The notes under the pieces are model-generated. The model was not told the origin of the DNA. It did not search any database and saw nothing but the letters and a program-made list of their open reading frames with translations. Below are positions 1-12,970 of a DNA stretch of 64,000 bases, one piece after another; within the stretch, counting starts at the first letter, position 1, and every line of letters begins with the position of its first letter. A program made the position numbers and the translations under genes. The DNA comes from Sipunculus nudus (lineage: Eukaryota; Annelida; Sipuncula; Golfingiida; Sipunculidae): NCBI GenBank assembly GCA_026874595.1, contig CM049316.1, positions 2,110,001-2,174,000 of the forward strand, in the 5' to 3' direction.

Positions 1-1150
1 TTATCCGGATTTAAGACATTGGTCCCTAACTGACAATTGGCCAAAATATTATATTTCTATAGAACACAATTAAAATTACACCTGATTATAAACAAAATAT
101 GTCTAAATTGAAAAATCATTAATTTTAGGAAATAGAGACGGTGTAACAGATACAGATTTAGAGACTGGTTATATAAGGTGACCTCAGCCAAAAGATGGAA
201 GAGGGGATAGATAAGTAAAATGGTAAAAAACAAAACAAAAAACAAAAAAAGAGCTAAACAGGAAACTAGAAAGCAATTGAATGTTGTTCTTACATACAAT
301 ATATATGGCAGAAGGGAAAATCATATTTATATTTGACATGATAATCGTTTGGTCCCGCATAGTAAGCTTCCCTAACAACTCCAGGTATAACTTTCTTAAC
401 ACTTTTATTTTGCTTTGTTTATTTACCAGGATATCATATTTTAATCAAATCTATCTTATTAAACAGGGCGTTGCCTTGGTAACTACACTGATAATGCATG
501 CCATGACCAATATTGTGCCCAGAGGTCAGTTTTAGAAAAAACAGTTACATTGAAGATGGTCCAGCAAGGGCGGAGGAAAAAATACAATTGATGATTTTGC
601 ATATTGAGGAACTAAGAAAGTAACCCCCCACCCCCAAAATGGGGAAGTATCGCTAATACTTGTCTGATTAAATTAAATCTTGTTACCTGTTATTTTTTAC
701 ATGATAGCATCAATTGATATAACGATGACATCAGCTTAGAAATAAAATATTAAGAGTCCTGTACTTTCTGTGTTTTACATTATATGAAAAATTAACTTTA
801 TATTATGAAAATATTGTCGATTTAGACGTTAATGTATAGATAAACTACAACATGACTACTATTTATGACAAATATAATATTTAAAAAGAAGTGTGTTTAT
901 AACTTAACAATACCAGTGCTTTAAGTATGAGTTCACAGAAATGACAAAGAATGTCAAAAGTCTAGGCGGCTTACAATATCTCGACATTGGCCCCTTAACT
1001 GACAATTAACCCAAATTTTGATCCCTCATCAACCCCTTTAAGTGTAGCTCACTACGGGCGAAGTCTTAAACAGATACTGGTAGCTGAGGATCCAGACTAA
1101 AAACATTTACTGCCTAAACCGGGAGGGGGTCTATACTATTTGAAACCCTG
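1..1150. other. AT-rich non-coding sequence
   Basis: No convincing gene. Short ORFs here are low-complexity and show no splice-consistent pattern or known motif. The first ~50 bases and about 970-1020 share a diverged sequence (ACATTGG..CCCTAACTGACAATT), so part of it is an old repeat. Confidence 0.5.
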
Positions 1151-2699
1151 ATTTTGCATGACTGTGAAATCCGATGACCTAGATTTTGATTGTACTTGAC
1201 CAGGCAGCTTGAAATATATATACTTTGACATATCTATTATTTTTTTCTTTCATTTTGTTTTGTGACACAGATATGTCTTTTTTTAATTTTATTAATATTT
1301 ATTACTATATTGCCATTGTAACGGGCCACATGGGCACATTCACCACCGAATTAAAAGCACATTCTGGGTGCTGAGGTTCCTGGTCAACTAGAAAACGTGG
1401 TTTGAAAAAACTGAATCAGGGGAAGGGGTTCATGATGTCCAAAAGGCTATATGATCTACCTCTATTTTGTAAGTGAATTATGTCTATGATGATTTTCTGC
1501 CATCACGTAGTCATGGCAACGACTATAAATATGCATGAATGTAACTTTAAATTACCTAGGTTTTTATTGTGCTTGATCTGGCAGCTTTAAATATGTTAAC
1601 GTGTATTATTTTGTTTGGTAAAAAATATATTACATTTTTCAAATTTCTAAATTTTTTTACTATGTTGACATGGTAACGGGTCACATGGCTACTTTCACCA
1701 TTTGAACAATGGCAAAGAAGCACATCCTAATGGTTATCCTGAATAACCAATTCTGTCTCACTGGGATGGGGTCCACGTTGGACTAGTGGCTATATGTTCT
1801 ACCCGTATTATGTAAGTGAATCATATCATTGGCGTTTCTAATACGTGTTCGTCATTTTTGCCCACGGTCTGTATATCATTATACTGGCATTCGAACAGTT
1901 GCATCGGTTTATGAATTGTTTTGTATGTTGATCAACTGCTTTCTGTTTCATATAAATACGTGTCATATAAATATATATCTGAACATCGGGATAGTTTGGC
2001 GCGAAATAAGGACGTGAATGTATGGTCATTGACCAATTCGTGAACCTACCAGGTGTAGAAAATCCGTGCCTTTCGTGTTGTATGGTTATGCTTCCTGTCG
2101 CCACGTAGACCAAGTTCATCTGCTTGGAAATTCTATATTGAGTCAGCTCTGGGAAATCATGGTGGTTACATGCATATAACCACCACGATCAACAAGGATG
2201 TGCGTAGCTACTATTTACAGAAGCGGGCGGAAGGGGGGGGGGGGTTGCTGCTGACAAATACTGGAAAAAATACACATTCTTATATATCTATGTTTATATA
2301 TTAAGCCCATGACATGCATTTTTTTGCAGAAATTTATGATCTAGAAATATACGGTTAACTGTAGTGTAAAAAGTATATACCTAAGCACTCACTGTTGTAT
2401 AAATGACAGAACGGGATGGGCTAATGACGTATTAATGGTGTTCATATTCAAGGTGAGGCATTAGGCCTTCTTTGCGAAACAACATTTAGTCCCCAGAACT
2501 AAAATTTTTCATGTTCCTCGACATAAGAGAGGGCATACTACCTTAAACGCTTTTTGCTGGACCAGCAAGAAAGGCTGATTTGAATACTTACATTTAGCGA
2601 CAGAAAACACTGATGAATGGGGAAAAAGAAGCTCTAAGAAAATGATGTGGCAACTCATTTGCAATTGCAGAAGCCTATAGAAACAAGTTTGAGCCATGC

Positions 2700-4622
2700 A
2701 TTTTTAGCGTCCGTTAGCAGGGCACAAATCGTAACTGCTGGACCTAGAAACTTCTAAGTAAATATCCAGGGAGGTAAATAAACAATCTCCTTGGAAACCT
2801 GAAATTATGTCATTGCAACCTATATCCTCTGAGCTATGGGGCTTGAAAGTACCCCAAAAATAATCAAAAATATAATACAAAACCTGAAATATCTTGATAA
2901 TTTATGCATGGATTGTCTTGAATCTTGCCTTGAATATTGACCATGACTAGATTTGTCAGTTCCCGAAAAGTGGTGGCGCCACCTGTATTTTTTGTTATTT
3001 TAACGAAATTTTTTAATTATTTTACTATAAAATGACAAAAATCATGTCAGTTTCTCAGCTGTACTTACATCTAGTGTCCCCAAACCTGGTGTGTTAATTG
3101 ATTACAAGTGGATGCCATATAGTTATCACCCTGTCTGTCTGTCTGTCTGTTTGTCTATCTGTCTGTCTGTCCATCCGTCGATCCACACAAATTTATTTCC
3201 ACATGATAACTCCAAGTTGAATTGACACATGGATTTCAAACTTGACTTACATATGGCCCACCACTAAAGCAAGAACCTATATGATTTTGGGGTCATGGTC
3301 AAGGTCACAGGACTCCCTTTTTTAAAAAGATTATGGCTGCATTTTAAGCCAAGCTGTTCATCCAAAACTTTCCATTGTGTACATTTAGATGACATGCCAG
3401 TATGGGGAGAGCATAAATGAATTTGGGGTCACATGGTCAAATGTCAAGGTCACAGGGGCCATCTGTTCACAAATTAGTTTTCCAGATAACTCCAGTTTAG
3501 TTTGACATATTGGTTTAAAACTTAACTTATATATGACTCACCACTTAAGTAAGAACCTTGTGGATTTTGGGGTCCAACGGGTCAAAGGTCATGGTCAAGG
3601 AACTCATTTCTTTAAAAAGAATGCTCATGCATTTGAAGCCAAACTTTTCATCCCAAACCTTTCATCTTCAAGATATTGCTAATCTGCCAATAGGGGAAGA
3701 TTCTGTTCAATTTTGGAGTCATGAGGTCAAAGGTCAAGGTCACAGTACCCAATTATTAAGAAAGATTGTGGATGCATTTTAAGCCAAACTTTTCATCCAA
3801 AACCTTCCATCTTGCATATATAGCTGAGCTGACAATAGGGGAAGAAACTGATTGATTTAGGGGTCACAAGGTCAAAGGTCATCGTCACAGGGGCCCATCT
3901 GTCCACATATTTGTTTCTGGATGATAACTCCAGTTTGGATTGACATATTGGTTTCAATTTTGACTTATATATGACCAACTAATAATGTAAGAACCCTTTT
4001 TATTTTGGGATCACAGGGCCAAAGGTCAAGGTTACAGGACCCACTTCTTTAAAAAGATTGTTGACGTATTTTAGCCAAACTTTCTGTCCCAAACATTCTT
4101 TCTTCCAGATGTTGCTCACCTGCTGATAGTGGAAGTAACTGATGGATTTTGGGGTCACAAGGTCAATGTCACGGGGGCCATCAATCCACATATTAGATTC
4201 CAGATGATAACACCAGTTAAGTTTGAAATATTGGTTTCAAACTTGACTTATATAGAGTCCACCACTAAAGAAAGAACTGTTGATTCTGGGGTGATGAGAT
4301 CAAAGGTCAAGGTCACAGGACCCACTACTTTAGAAAGATTGTGGATGCATTTTAAGCCAAACTTTTCATCTCAATCCTTCCATTATCAACATGTGGTGCA
4401 CCTGACAATAGGGGAAGTTTCCTTTTGATTTTAGGGTCATAGGGTCAAAGGTTAAGGACACAGGGCCCATCCATTCACAAGTTAGTTTATGGATGATAAC
4501 TCATGTTTGGGAAGACAGGTTGGCTTCAAACTTATCACAAGACCAATATTTTGGAAAACTTTTTAATCTTATATCCTTATAGACAAATGAAGCTGAGCGT
4601 CGAGACCCATGGGTCCCTAGTT
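2700..4622 (+). mobile_element. Hairpin-ended (HINE/pearl-like) repeat element, left end deleted
   Basis: Starts TTTTTAGC fused directly to GTCCGTTAGCAGGGCAC, so about 80 bases of the usual left end, including its hairpin, are missing. It ends AGCTGAGCGTCGAGACCCATGGGTCCCTAG. The core has about six degenerate ~160-230-bp units, each with a GGTCACAAGGTCAAAGGTCA-type block. Its bounds are defined by the paralogous empty site near 7215. No ORF of note. Confidence 0.72.
3130..3172. repeat. (CTGT)n microsatellite inside the element
   Basis: About ten near-perfect CTGT units followed by CCATCCGTCGATCC, the same position at which other copies carry GTCCGTCC repeats. Confidence 0.85.
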
Positions 4623-5129
4623 TAGCGAAAAAAAATAATAAATGACTTTAAAAAAATTGCTTTTGCAGTGTGAAATGGCTTTGAAACCGTTAATAACCTC
4701 CAAATTCTCAGTGATGCGCGGGAATCCAGAAATTTGCTGAAAAACAGGAAGCTCCCTGATTCGATTGTGGTGAGTTAGAACTGTGTAACATATCTCAGGC
4801 AAAGGATACAATAAACTCCTGTCTCTCGATTGAAAACTTGTTGAAATGATCAATAATGTTTTTATTTACACACATGCTTTTGAAGCTCACAACCGTATTC
4901 TTCAGGTGGCATGTAGAAATGTTTAGATTTTTGTGTTGTGTATTAGATTAACACCAATGGTCATATTTTGGAGGAGAAATAAAGTGACTGTACCAAGGTG
5001 TCTGTTTCGGTAATATTTAGCACAGAAATATTCTACATACATACATGGCCATATTATCAAATGATTTCTAACTATAGGAAAGGGAAGGGGGTCCATGCTG
5101 TCCACATGGTCTGTCCCTATTTCGAAAGT

Positions 5130-7660
5130 GAATTATTTCATTGATGTTTCCCTGCCATTACTTTGTTATTGCAACAGAAATGATTTTGCATGACTGTGAA
5201 TTTAAATGACCTGAAGTTTGATTGCACTTGACCAGGTAACTTCAAATATGAATATTCTGACAAGTATATTATGTTCTGATTTTGTTTTGTAAAAAATATA
5301 TGACTTTGTACTTTGTTGGCATGGTAACGGGCCATATGGCCACTCCCATTTCCATGTCAATAGCAAACAAGCAGATTCTGGTAGCTGAGGTTCCTGAGTC
5401 ACTAGAATACGTATTCTACTAACTTTCTGTTTTATTGTGTTAGGGTAGAAATATATTTTACAAATCTTAATTTTATTTGATTGATCAACTTTCAATACAC
5501 ATTTCTTCAAAGTTTGTTATTTTATGAGGTTAAGTAAAAAATATATTATATTATTTATTAATTCCTGGTTTTCACTGATGCGTTGCCAATAAATGGCAAA
5601 CATGCAGATTATGATAGCTCACCACCCATACTAACAAGAAAACATGCTGGAAATTGATGTCGAGGGGGGGGGGGGTGTTCGATATTTTGGCCCAGGATCT
5701 GTAAATCATTATACTGGCATTCAAACATTTGCACCAGATTATGAATTTGGTATGTTGATCAACTACTGTACCATTTCATATAAATATATATGAACATCGG
5801 AATAGTTTGGAGCGAAATGAGGACGGGAATGTATGGTCCTCGACCATTTCGTGAACCTAGCAGGTGCAGAAATCCGTGCCTCTCGCGGCGTAAGTTTATG
5901 AACGTGACTCTCTCTTGAGAGGTTCTTGTTGTTGTCGTATTGTACTCGTGCTTAAGACATCTCAATGTCGTGGTCCTTCGTCAGCATTCGTGACATTGTT
6001 TTACATCATGAATGAACACGAATTAGGAAGACTCTTATACGACTTTCCCAGAAACTGTAACGACTTAGCTACGACTTGTGACGACAAAGCTTAATTTTTG
6101 AACATTTCAAAAATAGCGACACGAATTCTGAGTGCTCAAGACGTCGCTACGAACATTGCCGAATGTTCAAGACATCATCTACGACACCCCCACGACGTCC
6201 CTACGAATTTTAATGATGTCAGTTCGTGGCGATTCGGCGTCAAATTCGTGAAAGTGGGAATGGGGCTTAATTATGCTTCCTTGTCGCCACACAGACCAAG
6301 GTCATCAGCTTGGAAATTTTATAACGAGTCAGCTCTGGGAAATCAAGGTGGTTAAATGCATATAACAACCACTGCACAATCAACAAGGACGGGCGAAGCC
6401 ACTGTTTACAGAAGGGGGTGGGGGTGTTTTCGCGCCAACTACTGGAAAAATACATATTCGTATATGTATTTTTATATATGAGGACTTGTTCTGATATGGG
6501 CACTGAGTAATATGTTTCATGCATTTGTCAAAGAAATCGAGGCATTTCAGAGCGTCGTCTGACGTCAATATTAAAGCTCGTACCAGTACACATTTAAGAA
6601 ACGGACAGTGTATACATTCAGTCCATGAAATTTTCAACATAATATAGGCCACCACTTGATTTGGGAATATTAGAATGTGGCCATATTTACCGAAGGTGGC
6701 TAGCATTATACAATATTTGTACATATATATATATATTATGTACAGATGTAGGGTCTATACCTCTCATGGCGACCGTTAAGTCCATGCAAGAATAAGACAT
6801 CTATGATCTATATTTTTAAACATTTTATTATTTTATTTTTTCGCAGAAATTAAATATCTAGAATTATACGGTTAACTGTAGTGTAAAAATGAATACCTAA
6901 ACACTCACCGTTGTATAAATGACAAAACGGGATGGTCTAATGACATACGTTTAAGGGTGTTCACATTCAAGGTGAAGCATTAGACCTATGCGAAACAACA
7001 TTTAGTACCCAGAACTGAAATTTGCCATGTCCCCCGAAATAAGAGAGGGTATACTACCTAAAACGCTACTTGCTGGACTAGCAAGAAAGGCCGATTTGAA
7101 TGCTTACATTTAGCGACAGAAAACACAGATGAATGGTCAAAAAAAGCACTAAGAAAATTATGTGGCAACTCATTTGCAATTGCAGAAGCCTTTAGAAACA
7201 AGTTTGAACCATGAATTTTTTTATCGATAAAAATAACAAATGACTTGAAAATTTTGCTTTTGCAGTGTGAAATAGCTATGAAACCGTTAATAACCTCCAA
7301 ATTCTTAGTGATGCGCGGGAAACTAGAAAATAGCTGAAAATCAGGAACCTCCCTGATTCGATTGTGGTCAGATAGAACTTTGTATAACGTCTCAGGCAAA
7401 GGATACAATAAACTCCTGTCCATCTATCGAGAACTTGTTTAAATGGACAGTAATATTTCTATTTGCACACATGCTTTCGAAGTTCACAGCCATATTCTTC
7501 AGGTGGCATGTAGATATATGTGTTATTTACTAGATTTAACACAAATGGTCACATTTTGGAGGAGATGTAAAGTAACGGTACAAAGGTATCGGTTTCGATA
7601 ATATTTAGCAGCGAAATATTACTACCTTTAATATGTGGCCATATTATCAAACAAGGGCGG
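5130..7660. repeat. Right copy of the segmental duplication
   Basis: Collinear with 1150-5100 but lacking the 1.9-kb element. The uninterrupted sequence at about 7207-7235 gives the pre-insertion site. It also contains poly-G (5665-5675) and about 350 bases at 5930-6280 with no counterpart noted on the left. ORFs here are spurious. Confidence 0.7.
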
Positions 7661-7905
7661 ACATATTTCCCAAGTAAGTTTTGTAAAAAACGTGCTTTGT
7701 AAAAAAAGTAGGCCATATTAGACATACATCATTACATGATTATATGACATATGGTTCTGCTGTCAGTTGTCAGCGCCCTGTCTGCACAATGGACTGGTTT
7801 GAGTTAGTCAGCAGGGGTCAGTGACTGCAACAAGAACCAGCTTTAATCCTCTATAGGTCCTACTGAACCCATGATCCCAAAGGCATTTTGAGCGTCTATG
7901 CAATG

Positions 7906-7906
<1 letters not shown>

Positions 7907-7949
<43 letters not shown>
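7907..7949. repeat. (TA)n microsatellite
   Basis: ATGTATATGTATATATAT... run. The ORF reading YMYMYIYIYIY is an artefact of this repeat. Confidence 0.9.
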
Positions 7950-7951
<2 letters not shown>

Positions 7952-8379
7952 ACAGTAGTTGTCACACCAAGGCTGTAGGCCACACATACGTCTCTCGAAT
8001 CAAGCTCTCAAGCGCAACACAGAATGTGCTTTACACGTTTAATATTGGAAAACGAGAGAAATACATGAACTCTCCAGTTCAAGAGTCGCCTGTAAAGTCA
8101 TATATACAATTAAAACGGCAACACATATGTACAGTATGAAAACACTCGGCATACAGAATATTACAGATTTTACAGGTAACTCTCGCCGACACAGTGTGCT
8201 GCGATTACACCAATAAGTACATGAAAATATCATTACTTATCGGACGACCACAGTAGTCTACCTTGAGCTGGTAAAGAAAGGAACCGAGGGTAGTCAGTGA
8301 CAGCGGTTACAAGGAATACATGTGTATATACACAGGTCTTTTCATGTTTTGATTTAATCAGTAGTGATTCCTTTGTGTC

Positions 8380-9098
8380 AGGCAAGATGTGATATTTTTA
8401 AATACGCGGGTGGCACTGCCATTCTCGGCAGAATCTTTGATTTTGATGAATCTCGCTACCGTGAAGAAATTGCAAAAGCTATCACATATAGTGTGCTAGA
8501 AGATCATCTTTTACTTAATGTTAACAAGACAAAGGAACTTGTAATTGAACCCAGAAATAGATCTACATGCTACTACCCTGTTTCCATTGATGGTAATGCT
8601 GAAGAGATTGTGCCTCGATACAAATATAGATCTTGGTACTGTTATTGACGATAAACTTAAATGGTCAGATAAGACGCCTAATGTAAAAAAAGGCAGTCAT
8701 AGGATGTACTTTCTTAGAAAATTGAAATGCTTTCATAATGATAAGAAAATACTTTGTTTTACACATCTGTTGTACAAAGGGTGGTAACCTTCAGTATTAT
8801 CTGATGGTGGAATACTTTGAGTGTCGCTAACAAAGAAAGATTGGAAAGAACGAGGAAAAAAGCAGAACGTATTATTGGTGTGGACTCAAAAAACTTTGAA
8901 AGCATGTATTGTCTTAAGGTACTGAGTAAGTTTAAAACCATGATGAGAAGTCAGCATCCGTTGAGTGGAGCAGTCAGATGGTTGAAATCGTATACAGTCC
9001 ATTATATGCAAAAAAAAAAAAACGTTTCAGGGACTCATTCATGCCCTGTGCAGTGCGTTCGTTCAATAAGCATATGTAAAGCATTAATATGTTTCTAG
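8380..9098 (+). pseudogene. Non-LTR retrotransposon reverse transcriptase fragment, inactive (L2/CR1-like)
   Basis: Frame-shifted pieces read in order as the RT core and thumb: KYAGGTAILGRI, ESRYREEIAKAI, LLLNVNKTKELVIEPRNRS, PVSIDGNAEEIV (8389-8630), then YLG-type VIDDKLKWSDKTPNVKKG and RMYFLRKLKCFHNDK (8635-8785), then LSVANKERLERTRKKAERIIG with VLSKFKTM (8813-8950). The family normally has YADD, but here both catalytic aspartates are glycines (YAGG). Two frameshifts and internal stops also make it dead. An ATT-rich tail follows at 9119-9175. The 5' part and endonuclease are absent, consistent with 5' truncation. Confidence 0.85.
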
Positions 9099-9374
9099 TC
9101 GTTAATCATTTGCTTTTTACACAGTATTATTTTTACTATTATTATTATTATTATTAATATTATTATTTTCTTAGTTGTGTCACATATCAGTTGCTTGACA
9201 CCCAAATTCCGTATTGGCAATAAATGATATCTTATCTTCTCTTATGTTATCTTATAAGTCAGAGTAATGCTTTTTACTTTTTAGAATTAAATATTATTGT
9301 ACAATCAACTACTCGCTGCGCAGATTTATGAATATAAAAAGTCTTTCCGATATTAATTATAACGCTTACTAATA

Positions 9375-9378
<4 letters not shown>

Positions 9379-9451
<73 letters not shown>
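9379..9451. repeat. (AT)n microsatellite
   Basis: About 36 uninterrupted AT units. Confidence 0.95.
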
Positions 9452-9455
<4 letters not shown>

Positions 9456-9662
9456 GTTACTGCATAAAAATCATAAATTGGCGAAAATGTCAAAGGTTAC
9501 AACCCAGGTGTTTTGCACCGATAGGGATTACAACGTTGGTGCGCTGCTTTCTGACCAATATAAACACAGTATGCACATTCCTGTACACGGATCACAACAA
9601 TTAAATAACAACCGCAACTGACGACGGTATACCCGGTCACACACACACACCCTCACATACAT

Positions 9663-9696
<34 letters not shown>

Positions 9697-10345
9697 GGGA
9701 GGCCAAACTCCATGAAAATATAATTTTTTATCACATTTTAATCCTCTAAGCAAGAGAAACAGTTGCCACAGCATAAATGAAAATAGGGAGTGGTGAATAA
9801 GTATTCAAGCATACATTCACACGATCAATTTTTAGCTAATTTCATTGGGATTTATGATTTATTATGTCAAGTTTCTTGGACAAATGACAAATTTTGAATT
9901 TTGACAAATTTATAAATAATGTTTTTGGATAAAATTTCTTTCAGGGTAGAAACCTCTAACCTCTAATACGATAATCAGCATTAAGTAATTCTTTAAATGT
10001 AAGAGCAATAAACATGTAATTATAACAGTATTTATTGGAATAAGGGGGACTCCTCATTATGTGAAACTATAGTTCCTACATGGTTGTTCGCATGAATCTA
10101 AAATGTCGCCAGAGAAAAACACAGATATATATATGTGCCGACACCATACAGATCTAAGATATAACCTCAATCCATGCCGTGTAAGATGTTAATTCTGTTG
10201 TCATAAATTCCTAAATACCTCTCTGCCTCCAGCATGTAAATAACGCACGTTGTAAATATAATAAAAGTAAATAAACATTGAGCACTTTATCAGCAAAGCA
10301 TAGGGTCACGATGCTAAGTTTTGCTCAGACTTATAGGTCAGACCA
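9452..10345. other. Non-coding sequence with a CA/TA microsatellite
   Basis: An (AC)n/(AT)n tract lies at about 9639-9696. The rest shows no gene, RNA or recognisable repeat family. Confidence 0.5.
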
Positions 10346-12350
10346 CTTTTTAGCTCAGCTGAATTTCATTCATGCTGGGCTATAGCGATGGGTCTTTGTC
10401 CGGCGTCCTTCCGTCTGTCCGTCCGTTAGCAGGGCACAAATCGTAACCATAGGGGCAAGGGCCATGAACCCTATGCAGTCTAAGAGGTTCTAAATAGATC
10501 TCCTTGCAAACCTGAAATTAGGTCACTGCGACCTATATTTTCGAAGTTATGGGGTGTGTTTGCACCCCCAGAAATAATTCTTTTAGCCAAAATTTTCATC
10601 CCAAACCTTCCATCTTTCACATACAGCTCACCTACCAACAGTAGAAGAACCATAATTATTTTGAGGTCACAAGGTCTAAGGTCAAGGTCACAATATTGTT
10701 CTAAATGCTTGTGAACATATTTCAAGTGAAACTGTTCCACCCAAACCTTCAGTCTTTCACATATGCCACATCTATGCATCACTGAATTTGATTCAAACTT
10801 CATATTTATGGGTCTTTTTGCATGAAGAAATAACTAATTGATTTTTAGGTCAGCTGGTCAGGAGGTTAAAGGTTGCAGGTCTAAGTTATTCACTCATTGG
10901 TTGCCAAGTAATTACACCCGGCCAGATGTAAGTGGTTAGTAGTTACCCATTTTTTAGAAAGAATCCAGTTGATATGTGGGCAAAAGGCCAAGGTCATAGG
11001 TCAGGGATGTTCACAATAACTTATTTTGTTGACCATCGCTATTTTTCTTGATTTCTTGTATATATAACCATATGGCACTCACAACTGGTACATCTCACTA
11101 TGTGCCCATAACTGTCAGTGACACTTGTGATATATGACTCCCTTTTGTATCAGCTCATGGAGTGATAAGGATATATCATTAGTGCATAACAAAAACAATG
11201 TTGCCGGAATGCTTTGGCCAGGCATTAAGACTATGAGAGTTAAGTGTTAAGTTTAGCTACTGATTTATAAAATGATGGGAACATTTTGCAGTTTTTATCA
11301 TGGAATCATAGCAATAAACTTAGTTTTCTAGATATCTGAATATTATTGTACAAATCATCAGATATACCAGCAAGTGTTTGTTCTGATGATATGTGGGTCT
11401 GTACCTGGATTTAGGATGGCTTTATTTGATTACAAGACTCTTAGTGATGCTTTCTGCATTTCTTTTCTTTTAGGTTTTGCAGTTTACCTACCCTGCTGAC
11501 CCCATTGAATAGCAAGCTGATAATTAAAACAAATTGGACTTGCACTTTTTACATTTGCATGTTCATAAATCTGATATGAGAGCTCTCCAACCTGATCATG
11601 CCTTTTGAATTGTTTTGGAAATTCATAACTGTTACATTCTTTGAAGCAATTGCTACAAGTTTAGTGTCTTATTGGAGGATGTGTGACTTGTCAGAAAACC
11701 ATTATGTCTGCCAGGTAGCCATTTTAGAAATCCTTTTGCCAGGACAGTTTCTGTGATTTTTTTATGATGTTTGGTCCCTTTTAGAGGATGTTTGTTGTTC
11801 AATTTCCGACCTGTCAGAAATCCAATATGGCCACCAGGACGCCATCTTTAAATTCCTTTAGAACATATTATCTCAAGAACTATTAAAGTGAATGCAGTGG
11901 GATGTACATTAATGTAATCTTGCATTGGGTCAAAGATTTCTTAATAAATATGACCATCATTTATGAAAGCTCAGTACAGTTGGCTTATATTGAATAAAAA
12001 TTAATATGGAAGCACCCGTTACTCAATAATTCTTGCATGGATTTCCTTGATCTTTTGCTATATTTTGATCTTATATGTGGCCTGTGTGGTATTCCTTTTG
12101 AGACTGACAGGTATCGAGCAAGCTGTGGGATTAGTTCCTGATAGCTCAACAACCATACATTTTGCCTCAGACCATCATTCCTTATGTTTAAACCAGACAT
12201 ATATGATAAGAATTTATGGCAATGTAGAAAGTTTAAACAAAATTGGCATATAGGTTCTGCAACAATTTTACTAGAAGTTGTGAATTGCAGCCCATGATGT
12301 CGCAGGTCATGCTTGGGAGCTGAGCGTCATGACCCATGGGTCACTTGTTT
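10346..12350 (+). mobile_element. Hairpin-ended (HINE/pearl-like) repeat element, apparently full length
   Basis: Left end TTTTTAGCTCAGCTGA followed by a GTCC-rich stretch and TTAGCAGGGCACAAATCGTAA. Right end GAGCGTCATGACCCATGGGTCACTTG, which includes the 14-base palindrome TGACCCATGGGTCA. The core contains AAGGTCAAGGTCACA blocks (about 10660-10690) and TTTGAAATCCTTTT-like diverged segments shared with 18276-20024. No protein-coding capacity, so a non-autonomous element. Confidence 0.75.
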
Positions 12351-12970
12351 TAAGTAAGGCAGGAAGGTACACATTCCTATTAGTTACAGTACCTTCCTGC
12401 TCTACCACTTCCATTCTCCCGCCTTTTCTTATATATATCTTACAATTTCAATAATATTTATAATTAAAGGGGCAGGTTCAGTGCCTGTTGTTGGTTTGTG
12501 TCCACAATATATATTTTTTTGCAGCAGACTTCGCTTAAATTGAACAAGACGGCTGGCTACGTGTTTGATAATTTTATAACTGAAGCTAAATAAGTGGAGT
12601 AACTCTGTAATGCAGTTTAATCAGTTTATCTTATCAAGACAATCAATCAAACTGTCTTTCCCTGTAACACCAAAATTTATAACCTGTAAAGTCCAAATCT
12701 TGTAACAAAGTAATTGCCGGTATTCTTTCAAGTAACAGGGAGGTTTATAAAGATATACATGTGTGGTTAGGTGCATGCACTGGGCTTAGTATAGTGTTTA
12801 GTGCTGTAGTGTAGTGTAGTTGCTTAGTGGTCTCGCTTTCAGCTGAAGCCACCATCTTGGACCCTTGACCGAAATGAAGGCAAAGCATGTCCTTCCTGGT
12901 GGTACATCTCTTCTGCTCAGTCACACTCTCACGGTGCCTCCCAGTGGCTCACGGAAACTGGGTACCCAGC
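12351..12970. other. Non-coding spacer
   Basis: No gene recognised. A stretch at about 12815-12880 (TTAGTGGTCTCGC ... GACCCTTGACC) is weakly tRNA-like and could be a SINE remnant; this is not secure. Confidence 0.35.

Larger units (their letters stand above)
1150..5100. repeat. Left copy of an old tandem segmental duplication
   Basis: Successive stretches match the right block in the same order: 1160-1420 with 5181-5400; 1861-2010 with 5691-5840; 2440-2700 with 6945-7215; 4623-5050 with 7220-7655. The left block is interrupted by a mobile element at 2700-4622. Within it, 1150-1440 and 1470-1760 are themselves related. No coding potential seen. Confidence 0.7.
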
